This document shows, piece by piece, positions 24,587-30,985 of a stretch of DNA of 32,960 nucleotides. The stretch covers positions 1 to 32,960 of the forward strand of contig UQTI01000035.1 in the NCBI GenBank assembly GCA_900543975.1, written 5' to 3'. Position 1 is the stretch's first letter, and the number at the start of each line of letters is the position of its first letter. A model generated the notes under the pieces. It did not search any database, was not told the DNA's origin, and was given only the letters and a program-made list of their open reading frames with translations. Origin of the DNA: an uncultured Prevotella sp. (GTDB taxonomy: Bacteria; Bacteroidota; Bacteroidia; Bacteroidales; Bacteroidaceae). Both the position numbers and the translations under genes were made by a program.

Positions 24587-25876
24587 CTATTTCCACACAG
24601 GCACAACGTCTATACTCAAGCCATCGTGGTCTATGGTGCGCTGTTGGTTGTAAGTCACAATTGTGCAGTTCTTACAACCCGTATAACTGGACGCTGCCAC
24701 AAGACCCTCAACTTCACGACTGAGGTTGTTGTCGTCAAGTTGCCAGCAAACCTGTATGAGTTGCTCAACATGATCGGCCTTCACAACAACAAAATCACAT
24801 TCTACCGTCTCGTTAAAATAGAACACCTGGTCTTCCTCTCCAAGGTCGCGCTCCAACGTCATGTAGACAATGTTTTCAAGCGCCTTGCCCTCATCATCGC
24901 TTTGCGGTAAGAGAATGGCGTTGCGCATGGCAAAGTCGGCAATGTAATATTTTGCAGGCGAGAGGTTCTGCTTCACTATCGATTGTGTGTACTTGGGCAC
25001 CTTACGCAGCAAGAAGATGTTGCAGGCATAGTCGAGCCATTGATACAAAGAGTCTTTAGAGACACGCATGCCTTGCGATTTCAGTTCATTGTAAATATTG
25101 TTCACGCTTGTGGGCTTCGTGATGTTGTTCATGACGCGCTTCAAGAAATAGCGCACCACAGATGGCGAAGCCGAGATGCCATAATGTTCTATCATATCGC
25201 GGAACAACATGGTGTTGAAGTAAGACTGAAGAATCTTTATCTTTTCTGTTGCCACATCAGCAAGCACAACCTGCGGGAAGCCGCCCTCCTTACAATAATG
25301 CTTAAACTCGCTTGCCAGCACAGCAGCCCCATCCTCCGTAAACCGGTTTGCCTTAACATCCTTAAAATCAAGATATTCGTCAAAGCTAAGAGGATACTCA
25401 CGATATTCGTCTGGCCAACCACGAAGAGCCGACGCCATTTCGCCAGACAGCATCTTTGCCGTGCTGCCTGTTATGTAGATGTGTTTGCAATAGTTCTTGA
25501 AAACACGCAGCACGAAGAGTTCCCAGCCCTCTATGAGCTGTATCTCGTCAAAAAACATATAGACATCCTTTAACGGTTGGGTCGGGTACATCTCGCGATA
25601 TGCTTGAAGAATTTCATCAAAGTCGGCTGTCTGCATTGAAACAAAGCGTTCATCGTCGAACCCGATATATAATATTTGCTCTGGTCGAACACCGCTTTGG
25701 AGCAAACGGTTAACGGTGAGAGAAAGAAGTGACGACTTGCCGCAACGACGTATGCCGGTCACGGTGACGATGCAATCTTTGTTTATAGGCAGATGCTGCT
25801 TTCTGTCTTTTAAGCGTAACGGCAACTCCTCCTGATGAAGAGCTATAACCGATTGAAAAATGCTGCGTAGTTGCAT
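24587..25876 (-). CDS. AAA-family ATPase with DUF4143 domain, degenerate nuclease-like motif
   Basis: 429 aa from the ATG at 25876. The frame is open to a TTG at 25903, but that codon lies within the predicted -7 element, so it is not used. Walker A is GIRRCGKS (about 41-48) and Walker B is VYMFFDEIQ. The DUF4143 region includes FNTMLFRDMIEHYGI and, near the end, VECDFVVV...IQVCWQL. The last segment aligns with EVK of the PD-(D/E)xK-like motif but lacks its lysine, so nuclease activity is unlikely. The function is unknown. The promoter region carries three 19-bp palindromic repeats, parallel to the arrangement at the first ATPase gene. Confidence 0.88.
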   Translation of the reverse strand: MQLRSIFQSVIALHQEELPLRLKDRKQHLPINKDCIVTVTGIRRCGKSSLLSLTVNRLLQSGVRPEQILYIGFDDERFVSMQTADFDEILQAYREMYPTQPLKDVYMFFDEIQLIEGWELFVLRVFKNYCKHIYITGSTAKMLSGEMASALRGWPDEYREYPLSFDEYLDFKDVKANRFTEDGAAVLASEFKHYCKEGGFPQVVLADVATEKIKILQSYFNTMLFRDMIEHYGISASPSVVRYFLKRVMNNITKPTSVNNIYNELKSQGMRVSKDSLYQWLDYACNIFLLRKVPKYTQSIVKQNLSPAKYYIADFAMRNAILLPQSDDEGKALENIVYMTLERDLGEEDQVFYFNETVECDFVVVKADHVEQLIQVCWQLDDNNLSREVEGLVAASSYTGCKNCTIVTYNQQRTIDHDGLSIDVVPVWK

Positions 25877-25900
25877 ATTGCTCGTTGTTTGATTCAACTG

Positions 25901-25908
25901 CAAAGATA
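25901..25908 (-). promoter_or_regulatory. Promoter of the second ATPase gene, -7 element
   Basis: The minus strand reads TATCTTTG, an exact TAnnTTTG. Transcription would start about 18 nt before the ATG at 25876. The first repeat copy (25914-25932) occupies the spacer where the -33 would follow. No TTG is evident there. Confidence 0.65.
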
Positions 25909-25913
25909 ATACA

Positions 25914-25997
25914 TTTCCTTCTGAAAAGGAAAGAAATCAGAAAAAGTTTCCTTCTGAAAAGGAAAGATTTTGGAAAAGTTTCCTTTTCAGAAGGAAA
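25914..25997. repeat. Three 19-bp palindromic repeats between ftsZ and the second ATPase gene
   Basis: TTTCCTTCTGAAAAGGAAA occurs at 25914-25932 and 25947-25965, and exactly inverted at 25979-25997. Start-to-start spacings are 33 and 32 bp. Each unit can form a 7-bp stem (TTTCCTT/AAGGAAA). The copy nearest ftsZ lies 5 bp after its stop codon and is followed on the minus strand by CTTTTCC, so it might also end ftsZ transcription. Confidence 0.88.
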
Positions 25998-26002
25998 GGC
26001 TG

Positions 26003-27703
26003 CTATTCTGTTGGGTTGTTCATGTCCTCAAGCAAACCCATATCCTCAAGCCGCTGCTTCAGTTTGCCAAGCAACGACTTGCCCCATGTGGGGCGTTGGC
26101 GGTCCGCCACGTCGTCGTTTGAGGTTGAAGATTGTGCAGCGCTTGATGGTTCATTGTCATGGGATGATGCTCCATGGGCTGAACCGTCGGCAGATGCAGC
26201 ATAAGCAGAGCCGTCGGTTTGTTCTGTGTTGGTTGAGGGGTAGTTTTCAGAAACATTGGTTTCATCGGAAGGAGCTGTCGATGAAGAGCTGTCATGAGCT
26301 TCGCCTTCCTTATTATATGTGTTCGCCTTATCGTTTTTGTCTTCCTTATCTTCTTCGTCCACATTATTATATATGTCGTCTGAGGCGGTAGCTGCTGACG
26401 AAGAACTAAAACTGTTTGGTTCTGTCGTTGCTTCATGTCCGGCAACGGGCTGCTCACCAACAGATTGCTCGGCATCGGGCTGCTCACCAACGGGCTGTTT
26501 GGCTTGCGAAAGAAACATCCAGTTGTTCTTCTTCAACGGCTTATAGAGCTTTGCAATGAGGGCGCTGTAATATTCCTCCTCATGCGACCGGCTCTCTTCA
26601 TTATAGAGTTTTGAGCCAAAGCCGTCGTCGAAACCCGTGGCGAGAATGGTGACCTTGGCATCGTCTTCGAGCGTGTTGTCTTCTGACACGCCCCAGATGA
26701 CATCAATGTCAGGGTTGAGGGCATCCATGAACGCATCGATCTCGTTCATCTCGTTAACATGAAGCGGCGATTTCTCGCTGGTGTAGATGTTGAACAAAAT
26801 GCGCTTGGCCTTGCTTATGTCGTTGCCATAGAGCAGCGGCGAGTCGAGAGCGTCGACGATGGCTTTCTCCACACGGCGCTCGCCGCTTGCACGCCCCATG
26901 GCCATGATGGCACCGCCACCGCTGCGCATGGTCGACTCCACGTCCTTGAAGTCGAGGTTGATGTCACCCTCAATGGTTATCAGCTCCGAAATGCTCTTCG
27001 TGGCATTGCACAATATCTGGTCGGCACGGCGGAACGACTCCTTGACCGTGATGTCAGAGTCGGCATAGATGTCGCAGATGCGCTCATTGTTCACAATAAG
27101 AATGGCGTCAACGTTCTTGCGCATCTCCTCCACGCCCTTCAGCGCCTTCACAATTTTCCGTTTCTTCTCAAAGTAGAACGGTATGGTGACGATGCCGATG
27201 GTGAGCAACCCCATGCTCTTAGCCACGCCAGCCACCACGGGCGCAGCACCCGTGCCTGTGCCGCCACCCATGCCCGCCGTGACAAACACCATCTGTGTGC
27301 CGTCGGTGAAGAGTTGCTTGATCTCTTCAAGATGGCTCTGGGCCGCCTTGCGTCCCTCCTCAGGATTGCCTCCTGCACCAAGGCTGCCGATGGGCAGCTT
27401 CACAGGGATGGGCGACCTTGAGAGCGACTTGCTGTCGGTGTTGCACACGGCAAAGTTGACGTCGACGATGCCCTCGTCATACATGTTGCGCACAGCGTTG
27501 CAGCCGCCACCACCCACACCGACAACCTTAATCAGTCCGTGGGTCTTGTCTTCCACGGGACCAAAGTCGATGGCGGGCCTGTGTACAGGCTGCCCGGCAG
27601 AGGACTTGTGCGTGATTTCTGCGGCGGGCTGTTCTTTGTCGGCGGCAAAAGAGATGGGGGCGTTGCCGTCTTGAGTATCGAAAACGTTTATCATATCTTC
27701 CAT
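26003..27703 (-). CDS. ftsZ: Cell division GTPase FtsZ
   Basis: 566 aa. The tubulin-type GTPase core runs from about 56 to 370, with the N-terminal nucleotide loop VVGVGGGGCNAV (about 60-71), signature GGGTGTG (146-152) and T7 loop GDINLDFKDV (247-256). An unusual N-terminal extension of about 55 residues precedes the core. A long disordered, acidic, Ser/Ala/Glu-rich linker (about 385-530) leads to WGKSLLGKLKQRLEDMGLLEDM. The common FtsA/ZipA-binding tail (DIPAFLR type) is not visible. FtsZ polymerises into the division ring. The gene stands alone, without ftsQ or ftsA beside it, so either the division cluster is split here or this is a second copy. It has a strong promoter and a repeat-filled leader. 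Confidence 0.95.
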   Translation of the reverse strand: MEDMINVFDTQDGNAPISFAADKEQPAAEITHKSSAGQPVHRPAIDFGPVEDKTHGLIKVVGVGGGGCNAVRNMYDEGIVDVNFAVCNTDSKSLSRSPIPVKLPIGSLGAGGNPEEGRKAAQSHLEEIKQLFTDGTQMVFVTAGMGGGTGTGAAPVVAGVAKSMGLLTIGIVTIPFYFEKKRKIVKALKGVEEMRKNVDAILIVNNERICDIYADSDITVKESFRRADQILCNATKSISELITIEGDINLDFKDVESTMRSGGGAIMAMGRASGERRVEKAIVDALDSPLLYGNDISKAKRILFNIYTSEKSPLHVNEMNEIDAFMDALNPDIDVIWGVSEDNTLEDDAKVTILATGFDDGFGSKLYNEESRSHEEEYYSALIAKLYKPLKKNNWMFLSQAKQPVGEQPDAEQSVGEQPVAGHEATTEPNSFSSSSAATASDDIYNNVDEEDKEDKNDKANTYNKEGEAHDSSSSTAPSDETNVSENYPSTNTEQTDGSAYAASADGSAHGASSHDNEPSSAAQSSTSNDDVADRQRPTWGKSLLGKLKQRLEDMGLLEDMNNPTE

Positions 27704-27730
27704 TTTTTCTTTAGCTGAGGGGTCACTTGT

Positions 27731-27852
27731 CTTATAAGCTTGCTTTATAAGCTTGTCTTATAAGCTTGCTTTATATGCCTGTTTTATAAGCTTGTCTTAT
27801 AAGCTTGCTTTATATGCCTGTTTTATAAGCCTGTCTTATAAGCTTGCTTGAA
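27731..27852. repeat. About nine degenerate 13-bp repeats in the ftsZ leader
   Basis: Units of 12-14 bp such as CTTATAAGCTTG, CTTTATAAGCTTGT and CTTTATATGCCTG alternate from 27731 to 27852. A compound 39-bp block (CTTATAAGCTTG, CTTTATATGCCTG, TTTTATAAGC) occurs twice. Most units contain the palindrome AAGCTT. The array lies between the predicted transcription start (near 27892) and the ftsZ start codon, so it should be in the mRNA. Confidence 0.85.
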
Positions 27853-27898
27853 CGCTTCGCTTGGGTGCAGCTTAGGTGCAGCTTATCTTAAAACAATG

Positions 27899-27929
27899 CA
27901 AAGATAACAATGTGTTTCCAAACGACCAA
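27899..27929 (-). promoter_or_regulatory. ftsZ promoter
   Basis: On the minus strand TTG (complement of 27927-27929), 20 bp, then TATCTTTG (complement of 27899-27906). Both elements are good matches at normal spacing. The leader would be about 190 nt. Confidence 0.7.
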
Positions 27930-27973
27930 CTTTTCGCAAGCCTTGCAGAAAAGAGCGAAAAACGTGTCTTCGT

Positions 27974-28004
27974 TTTGTCGGTTGAAACAATTGTCTTACT
28001 TTTG
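27974..28004 (+). promoter_or_regulatory. Promoter of the 196-aa gene
   Basis: TTTG (27974-27977), 19 bp, then TACTTTTG (27997-28004), an exact TAnnTTTG. The ATG follows 17 bp later. It is divergent from the ftsZ promoter. Together with the 13-bp repeats, these two promoters account for the gap 27704-28021. Confidence 0.7.
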
Positions 28005-28021
28005 CAAACAGATTTTACGCG

Positions 28022-28612
28022 ATGGCAGAAGAAAGCACAGACATGAAGCAGATGGCAGCAACGGTTCGCCAATTGGTGAGCCAGATGATTGCTAACGGAC
28101 GCGCCGACTTGGCGCTTCAAGCCATCGGCATGTCCAACCTCGAACTGCTTCGGCTGGAAGCGGCACGGGCACAGCTTAGCCGACTGCTCATAACATCCGA
28201 TTACCGTTTTCTGCTCCCCGACTATGGCAACAAGGAGGTCGAGATGTCACCCATACACAAAGCTCTCTATCTGCTGTTTCTTAATCATCCCGACGGCATA
28301 GAGTCGAAGCACCTGTCAGATCATCGTGACGAGCTGCTCTCAATATACATGCGCGTGTCGTCATGGCTCGACATCGACAAGGTGCACGATGTGGTTGACC
28401 GACTGGTTGACCCGCTCGACAACGCCTTCAACGAGAAATGTTCACGCATAAAAGCAGCCTTCGCAGCCATCATGGACGACTATTCGGCTGCCTATTATGC
28501 CATCTCTGGCCATAAGCTGCGACACATCTCGGCCTCATCGAGGGTGTGGTATGAACGCAAGAAGATCATAACGCTGCCTCGCGAGCTGGTGGTGTGGGAA
28601 GAGAAGCGGTGA
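28022..28612 (+). CDS. Conserved-looking protein of unknown function
   Basis: 196 aa, not recognised. No signal peptide or membrane segment is visible, so it should be cytoplasmic. It appears largely alpha-helical. An N-terminal region rich in Met, Ala and Gln (about 1-55) precedes a segment PIHKALYLLFLNHPDGIESKHL (about 77-98), which looks like a helix-turn motif around a short loop. A C-terminal part has GHKLRHISASSRVWYERKKIITLPREL. The reading frame is supported by a well-placed promoter, an ATG start and normal codon use. It stands alone and divergent from ftsZ. Context gives no clear function, though a regulatory or structural role is possible. Confidence 0.75.
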   Translation: MAEESTDMKQMAATVRQLVSQMIANGRADLALQAIGMSNLELLRLEAARAQLSRLLITSDYRFLLPDYGNKEVEMSPIHKALYLLFLNHPDGIESKHLSDHRDELLSIYMRVSSWLDIDKVHDVVDRLVDPLDNAFNEKCSRIKAAFAAIMDDYSAAYYAISGHKLRHISASSRVWYERKKIITLPRELVVWEEKR

Positions 28613-28639
28613 TGCGCCAACGGCACGAAAGAAAGAATA

Positions 28640-28833
28640 AGTGACGCCAAAAAAACAACTTGGTACGATTTGAGAGAAATACATATCCTATAAAGATGGT
28701 ATCTGCTTTATCTTTTTGGCTCTTTTCCTCCCTCTCATCGGTCGTGTAGCCCGCTACACTCCCTCTTCGAGTGAGAAAAATAGCTCAAAAATATAAAGCT
28801 CAAATCATACCAATTTATTTTTTTACCGTCACT
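28640..28833. mobile_element. MITE-like element with 35-bp imperfect terminal inverted repeats
   Basis: The 35 bases at 28640-28674 match the reverse complement of 28799-28833 at 30 of 35 positions. Blocks AGTGACG, AAAAAAA, TTGGTA and GATTTGAG are conserved. The 124-bp interior encodes nothing clear but contains a perfect 7-bp hairpin GTGTAGC/GCTACAC. Total length (194 bp), long terminal repeats and no gene fit a miniature inverted-repeat element. No clear target-site duplication was seen. It sits between the 196-aa gene and the mgtC promoter. A large structured RNA or bidirectional terminator is the alternative. Confidence 0.55.
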
Positions 28834-28846
28834 AAAAAGCTGACTA

Positions 28847-28877
28847 TTTGTTTTTCTGATATTTTTTTGTATTTTTG
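28847..28877 (+). promoter_or_regulatory. mgtC promoter
   Basis: TTTG (28847-28850), 19 bp, then TATTTTTG (28870-28877), an exact TAnnTTTG. Transcription would start about 10 nt before the ATG at 28894, leaving no room for a magnesium-sensing leader. Confidence 0.7.
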
Positions 28878-28893
28878 TAAAAAGAAAACCATT

Positions 28894-29553
28894 ATGGAAG
28901 CAACATATCTCGATTACATCGTGCGCCTCACCCTCGCCCTTGTGCTTGGAGGCGCCATAGGCATAGAGCGTGAATACAGAGCCAAGGAGGCAGGCTTTCG
29001 CACCCACTTTCTTGTGGCCTTGGGCAGCGCGTTGTTTTGCGTCGTCTCACAGTTTGGCTTTGGCATAGACCTCAAAGACTCGTCGCGTGTGGCAGCGCAG
29101 GTGGTGTCGGGAATAGGCTTCCTTGGAGCAGGCACCATCATCTTCCAGAAGAACGTGGTGCGCGGACTGACCACGGCGGCTGGCCTATGGGTCACGGCAG
29201 CCATTGGCCTGGCTTGCGGCACCGGCATGTTCGTGGCTGCAACCATTGCCACCGTCATGGTGCTTCTCGGCCTTGAGGTCATCAACGCCATCATCCCACA
29301 GCTGGGCATGTCGACCGTGGAGCTCTCGTTCTCTGCCCCGTCGACAGAGAGCGTGCGCGAGTTTATTGCCCACATGAGACACGACGGCATGGACGTGCAG
29401 TTGTATGAGCTCAAGGAACGCCGCACATCAAAGGGCGAGTTTTTTGAGGTCAACATTCAGCTTAAGGTGAAGCGCGGCACCACCGACAACCTACGCGTCA
29501 TCGACTATATGGACCAGTTCACCGACGTGCGCATATCGGCGGTGGAGGGATAG
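28894..29553 (+). CDS. MgtC/SapB-family membrane protein
   Basis: 219 aa from the ATG at 28894. The frame runs open to a GTG at 28771, but that extension lies inside the MITE-like element and upstream of the promoter. Family motifs are GGAIGIEREYRAKEAGFRTH (about 19-38), QVVSGIGFLGAGTIIF (about 69-84) and GLTTAAGLWVTAAIGLACG (about 91-109). Four or five membrane segments are followed by a cytoplasmic ACT-like tail (about 140-219). MgtC proteins aid survival in low magnesium and affect membrane ATP synthase in some pathogens, but the molecular role of this clade is uncertain. No magnesium transporter gene is adjacent. Confidence 0.9.
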   Translation: MEATYLDYIVRLTLALVLGGAIGIEREYRAKEAGFRTHFLVALGSALFCVVSQFGFGIDLKDSSRVAAQVVSGIGFLGAGTIIFQKNVVRGLTTAAGLWVTAAIGLACGTGMFVAATIATVMVLLGLEVINAIIPQLGMSTVELSFSAPSTESVREFIAHMRHDGMDVQLYELKERRTSKGEFFEVNIQLKVKRGTTDNLRVIDYMDQFTDVRISAVEG

Positions 29554-29576
29554 AAAAGATAGATAGATCGAAAAAT

Positions 29577-29652
29577 AGAAAGAAAAGAAAGAAAGAAAGG
29601 AAAGGAAAAGAAGGAAGGAAAAAAGAAAGTAAAAAGAAGGAGAGGAAAGAAA
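29577..29652. other. Near-pure polypurine tract
   Basis: From 29577 to 29629 the plus strand has 53 A or G bases without a pyrimidine. After one T, another 22 purines follow to 29652. It lies between convergent mgtC and fabI. On the minus strand it is a polypyrimidine run just past the fabI terminator stem. Such tracts can form triplex (H-DNA) structures. Confidence 0.85.
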
Positions 29653-29662
29653 TAAAAACAAA

Positions 29663-29704
29663 CAAGCCAAAGGGTGTGGCAAGAGGTGCCGACCCTTTGG
29701 CTTG
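29663..29704 (-). terminator. Terminator of fabI
   Basis: CAAGCCAAAGGGT (29663-29675) and ACCCTTTGGCTTG (29692-29704) form a perfect 13-bp stem with an inner GGC/GCC. On the minus strand it is followed by TTTGTTTTTATTTC, a good T-rich tail. The stem lies 65 bp past the fabI stop codon. It may also stop mgtC transcripts, though the plus strand has no T-run after it. Confidence 0.8.
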
Positions 29705-29769
29705 GTGCGTTATGGACAGTTTTTAAACGAAGCGCTGTCTTTAAACAACGACGCTTAAAACGATGCGCC

Positions 29770-30630
29770 TTATCCGTAGATAATGTTGCCGTTCTCGTCG
29801 CGGTTCTCGTCGACGAACGACTTGTTATATTGCGTCATTCCGCGGAGCGACATACCCATGTTAGAGAAGCCGCCGTCGTGGAAGAGGGTCTGCATGGTGA
29901 CCTTGCGGGTGAGGTCGGAGAACATCACGACGCAATAGTCGGCACACTCGTCGGCAGAAGCGTTGCCTAAGGGCGACATGCGGTCAGAGAAGTCGTAGAG
30001 ACCGTCGAAGCCCTTGATGCCGCTGCCTGCGGTGGTGAATGTGGGCGACTGAGAGATGGTGTTTATGCGCACGCCCTTCTCGCGGCCGTAGATATAGCCG
30101 AAGCTGCGGGCAATCGACTCGAGCAGCGACTTGGCGTCTGCCATGTCGTTGTAGCCGAAGAATGTGCGGTGTGATGCCACATAGGTGAGAGCCAGCACCG
30201 AGGCGCCCTCGTTCAGGGCGTCGAGCTTCTTTGCCACCTGAAGCATCTTATGGAACGAGATGGCCGAGATGTCGAGCGTCTTGTCCAAGAAACCGTAGTC
30301 GAGGTCATCGTATGTGCGTTTCTTACGCATGTTCATGCTCATGGCGCATGAGTGGAGCACGAAGTCGATCTTTCCACCCAGAGCCTCCTGTGCCTGAACA
30401 AACAGGTTGTTGAGATCCTCCACCGATGTCGCATCAGCAGGGATGACGGTAGCGCCGGTCTTCTTTGCCAGCTCGTCGATGGTACCCATGCGACAAGCCA
30501 CAGCCGTGTTTGTCAACACAATCTGTGCACCTTCCTCAACGGCACGTTCTGCCACTTTCCATGCTATGGATGCGTCGTTCAATGCGCCGAAGATTATACC
30601 GCGCTTTCCTTTCAATAAATTAAAAGACAT
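29770..30630 (-). CDS. fabI: Enoyl-[acyl-carrier-protein] reductase (NADH)
   Basis: 286 aa. A short-chain dehydrogenase fold of the FabI type. The N-terminal cofactor region is LKGKRGIIFGALNDASIAW (about 6-24). Active-site residues Tyr150, Tyr160 and Lys167 (LTYVASHRTFFGYNDMADAK) keep the FabI Y-x6-K spacing and match Escherichia coli Tyr146, Tyr156 and Lys163 with an offset of four. The C-terminal half has RINTISQSPTFTTAGSGI and the family's FHDGGFSNMGMS. It performs the last reduction of each fatty acid elongation cycle and is the target of triclosan-type inhibitors. It stands as a single gene with its own -7 element, an inverted repeat that may be an operator, and a terminator. Confidence 0.96.
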   Translation of the reverse strand: MSFNLLKGKRGIIFGALNDASIAWKVAERAVEEGAQIVLTNTAVACRMGTIDELAKKTGATVIPADATSVEDLNNLFVQAQEALGGKIDFVLHSCAMSMNMRKKRTYDDLDYGFLDKTLDISAISFHKMLQVAKKLDALNEGASVLALTYVASHRTFFGYNDMADAKSLLESIARSFGYIYGREKGVRINTISQSPTFTTAGSGIKGFDGLYDFSDRMSPLGNASADECADYCVVMFSDLTRKVTMQTLFHDGGFSNMGMSLRGMTQYNKSFVDENRDENGNIIYG

Positions 30631-30706
30631 AAATTTTCTTTCTTGTGATTATTAATTGAGCCTGCGTTTTTAGGCAGCGACTCAGTAAATTTATTATTTC
30701 TGCATG

Positions 30707-30714
30707 CAAAGGTA
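30707..30714 (-). promoter_or_regulatory. fabI promoter, -7 element
   Basis: The minus strand reads TACCTTTG, an exact TAnnTTTG, about 77 bp upstream of the fabI start codon. No TTG lies at the -33 position. That place is taken by the inverted repeat at 30719-30752. Confidence 0.6.
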
Positions 30715-30718
30715 CAAA

Positions 30719-30752
30719 TTTTTGCACACTTACGGGCATAAATGTGCAAAAA
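30719..30752. promoter_or_regulatory. Inverted repeat over the fabI promoter, candidate operator
   Basis: TTTTTGCACA (30719-30728) and TGTGCAAAAA (30743-30752) are perfect 10-bp arms separated by 14 bp. They lie 4 bp upstream of the -7 element and cover the -33 region, where a bound protein would block or replace normal promoter recognition. The arms resemble those of the repeat at 32654-32685 upstream of the FadL-like gene. Confidence 0.55.
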
Positions 30753-30863
30753 CATAGTCCTTTCACAGTTCTTTCTTGATTTAAGCCATTATGCCGAATG
30801 GGGCTTTCCGCTTTTTCTTTCACGCTAATGGCCTTCGTCATGACACCAAGAAAGGCTTTTGTC

Positions 30864-30929
30864 AAAACGGAAACAGGGAAGCACCGTGACCTTAAGAAAA
30901 AAGGTTGGGCGTTCCCCTGTTTTCGCTTT
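30864..30929. terminator. Large hairpin after the FadL-like gene, probable terminator
   Basis: Bases 30864-30880 pair with 30912-30929 at 16 of 17 positions, with one G-U pair and one bulged C (AAACAGGGAA with TTCCCCTGTTT). A smaller ACCTT/AAGGT stem lies in the loop. It sits about 57 bp beyond the stop codon of the FadL-like gene on the minus strand and before the fabI promoter. T-rich sequence flanks it on the plus strand, and the minus strand arm ends in GTTTTG. Apart from this and the fabI control region, nothing is seen in 30631-30985. Confidence 0.55.
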
Positions 30930-30985
30930 TTATTTATACTAAACTCAAGTTTCGCTTGTCTTTGAGAAGCGATACAAGCCGTAAT

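Noticed and set aside
25877..25903. TTG start for the second ATPase gene
   Set aside because: The codon overlaps the TATCTTTG -7 element, while an ATG at 25876 fits the predicted transcription start.
27677..27690. GAAAACGTTTAT as another LacI-type operator
   Set aside because: It lies inside the ftsZ coding region, matches only the core and has no promoter at the shared spacing.
28771..28893. GTG start extending the MgtC protein by 41 residues
   Set aside because: The extension lies upstream of a strong promoter and in the MITE-like element, and it is Lys/Phe/Tyr-rich without family similarity.
30620..30865. 81-aa open frame on the minus strand between fabI and the FadL-like gene
   Set aside because: It covers the fabI promoter and inverted repeat, overlaps the fabI start and has no recognisable features.
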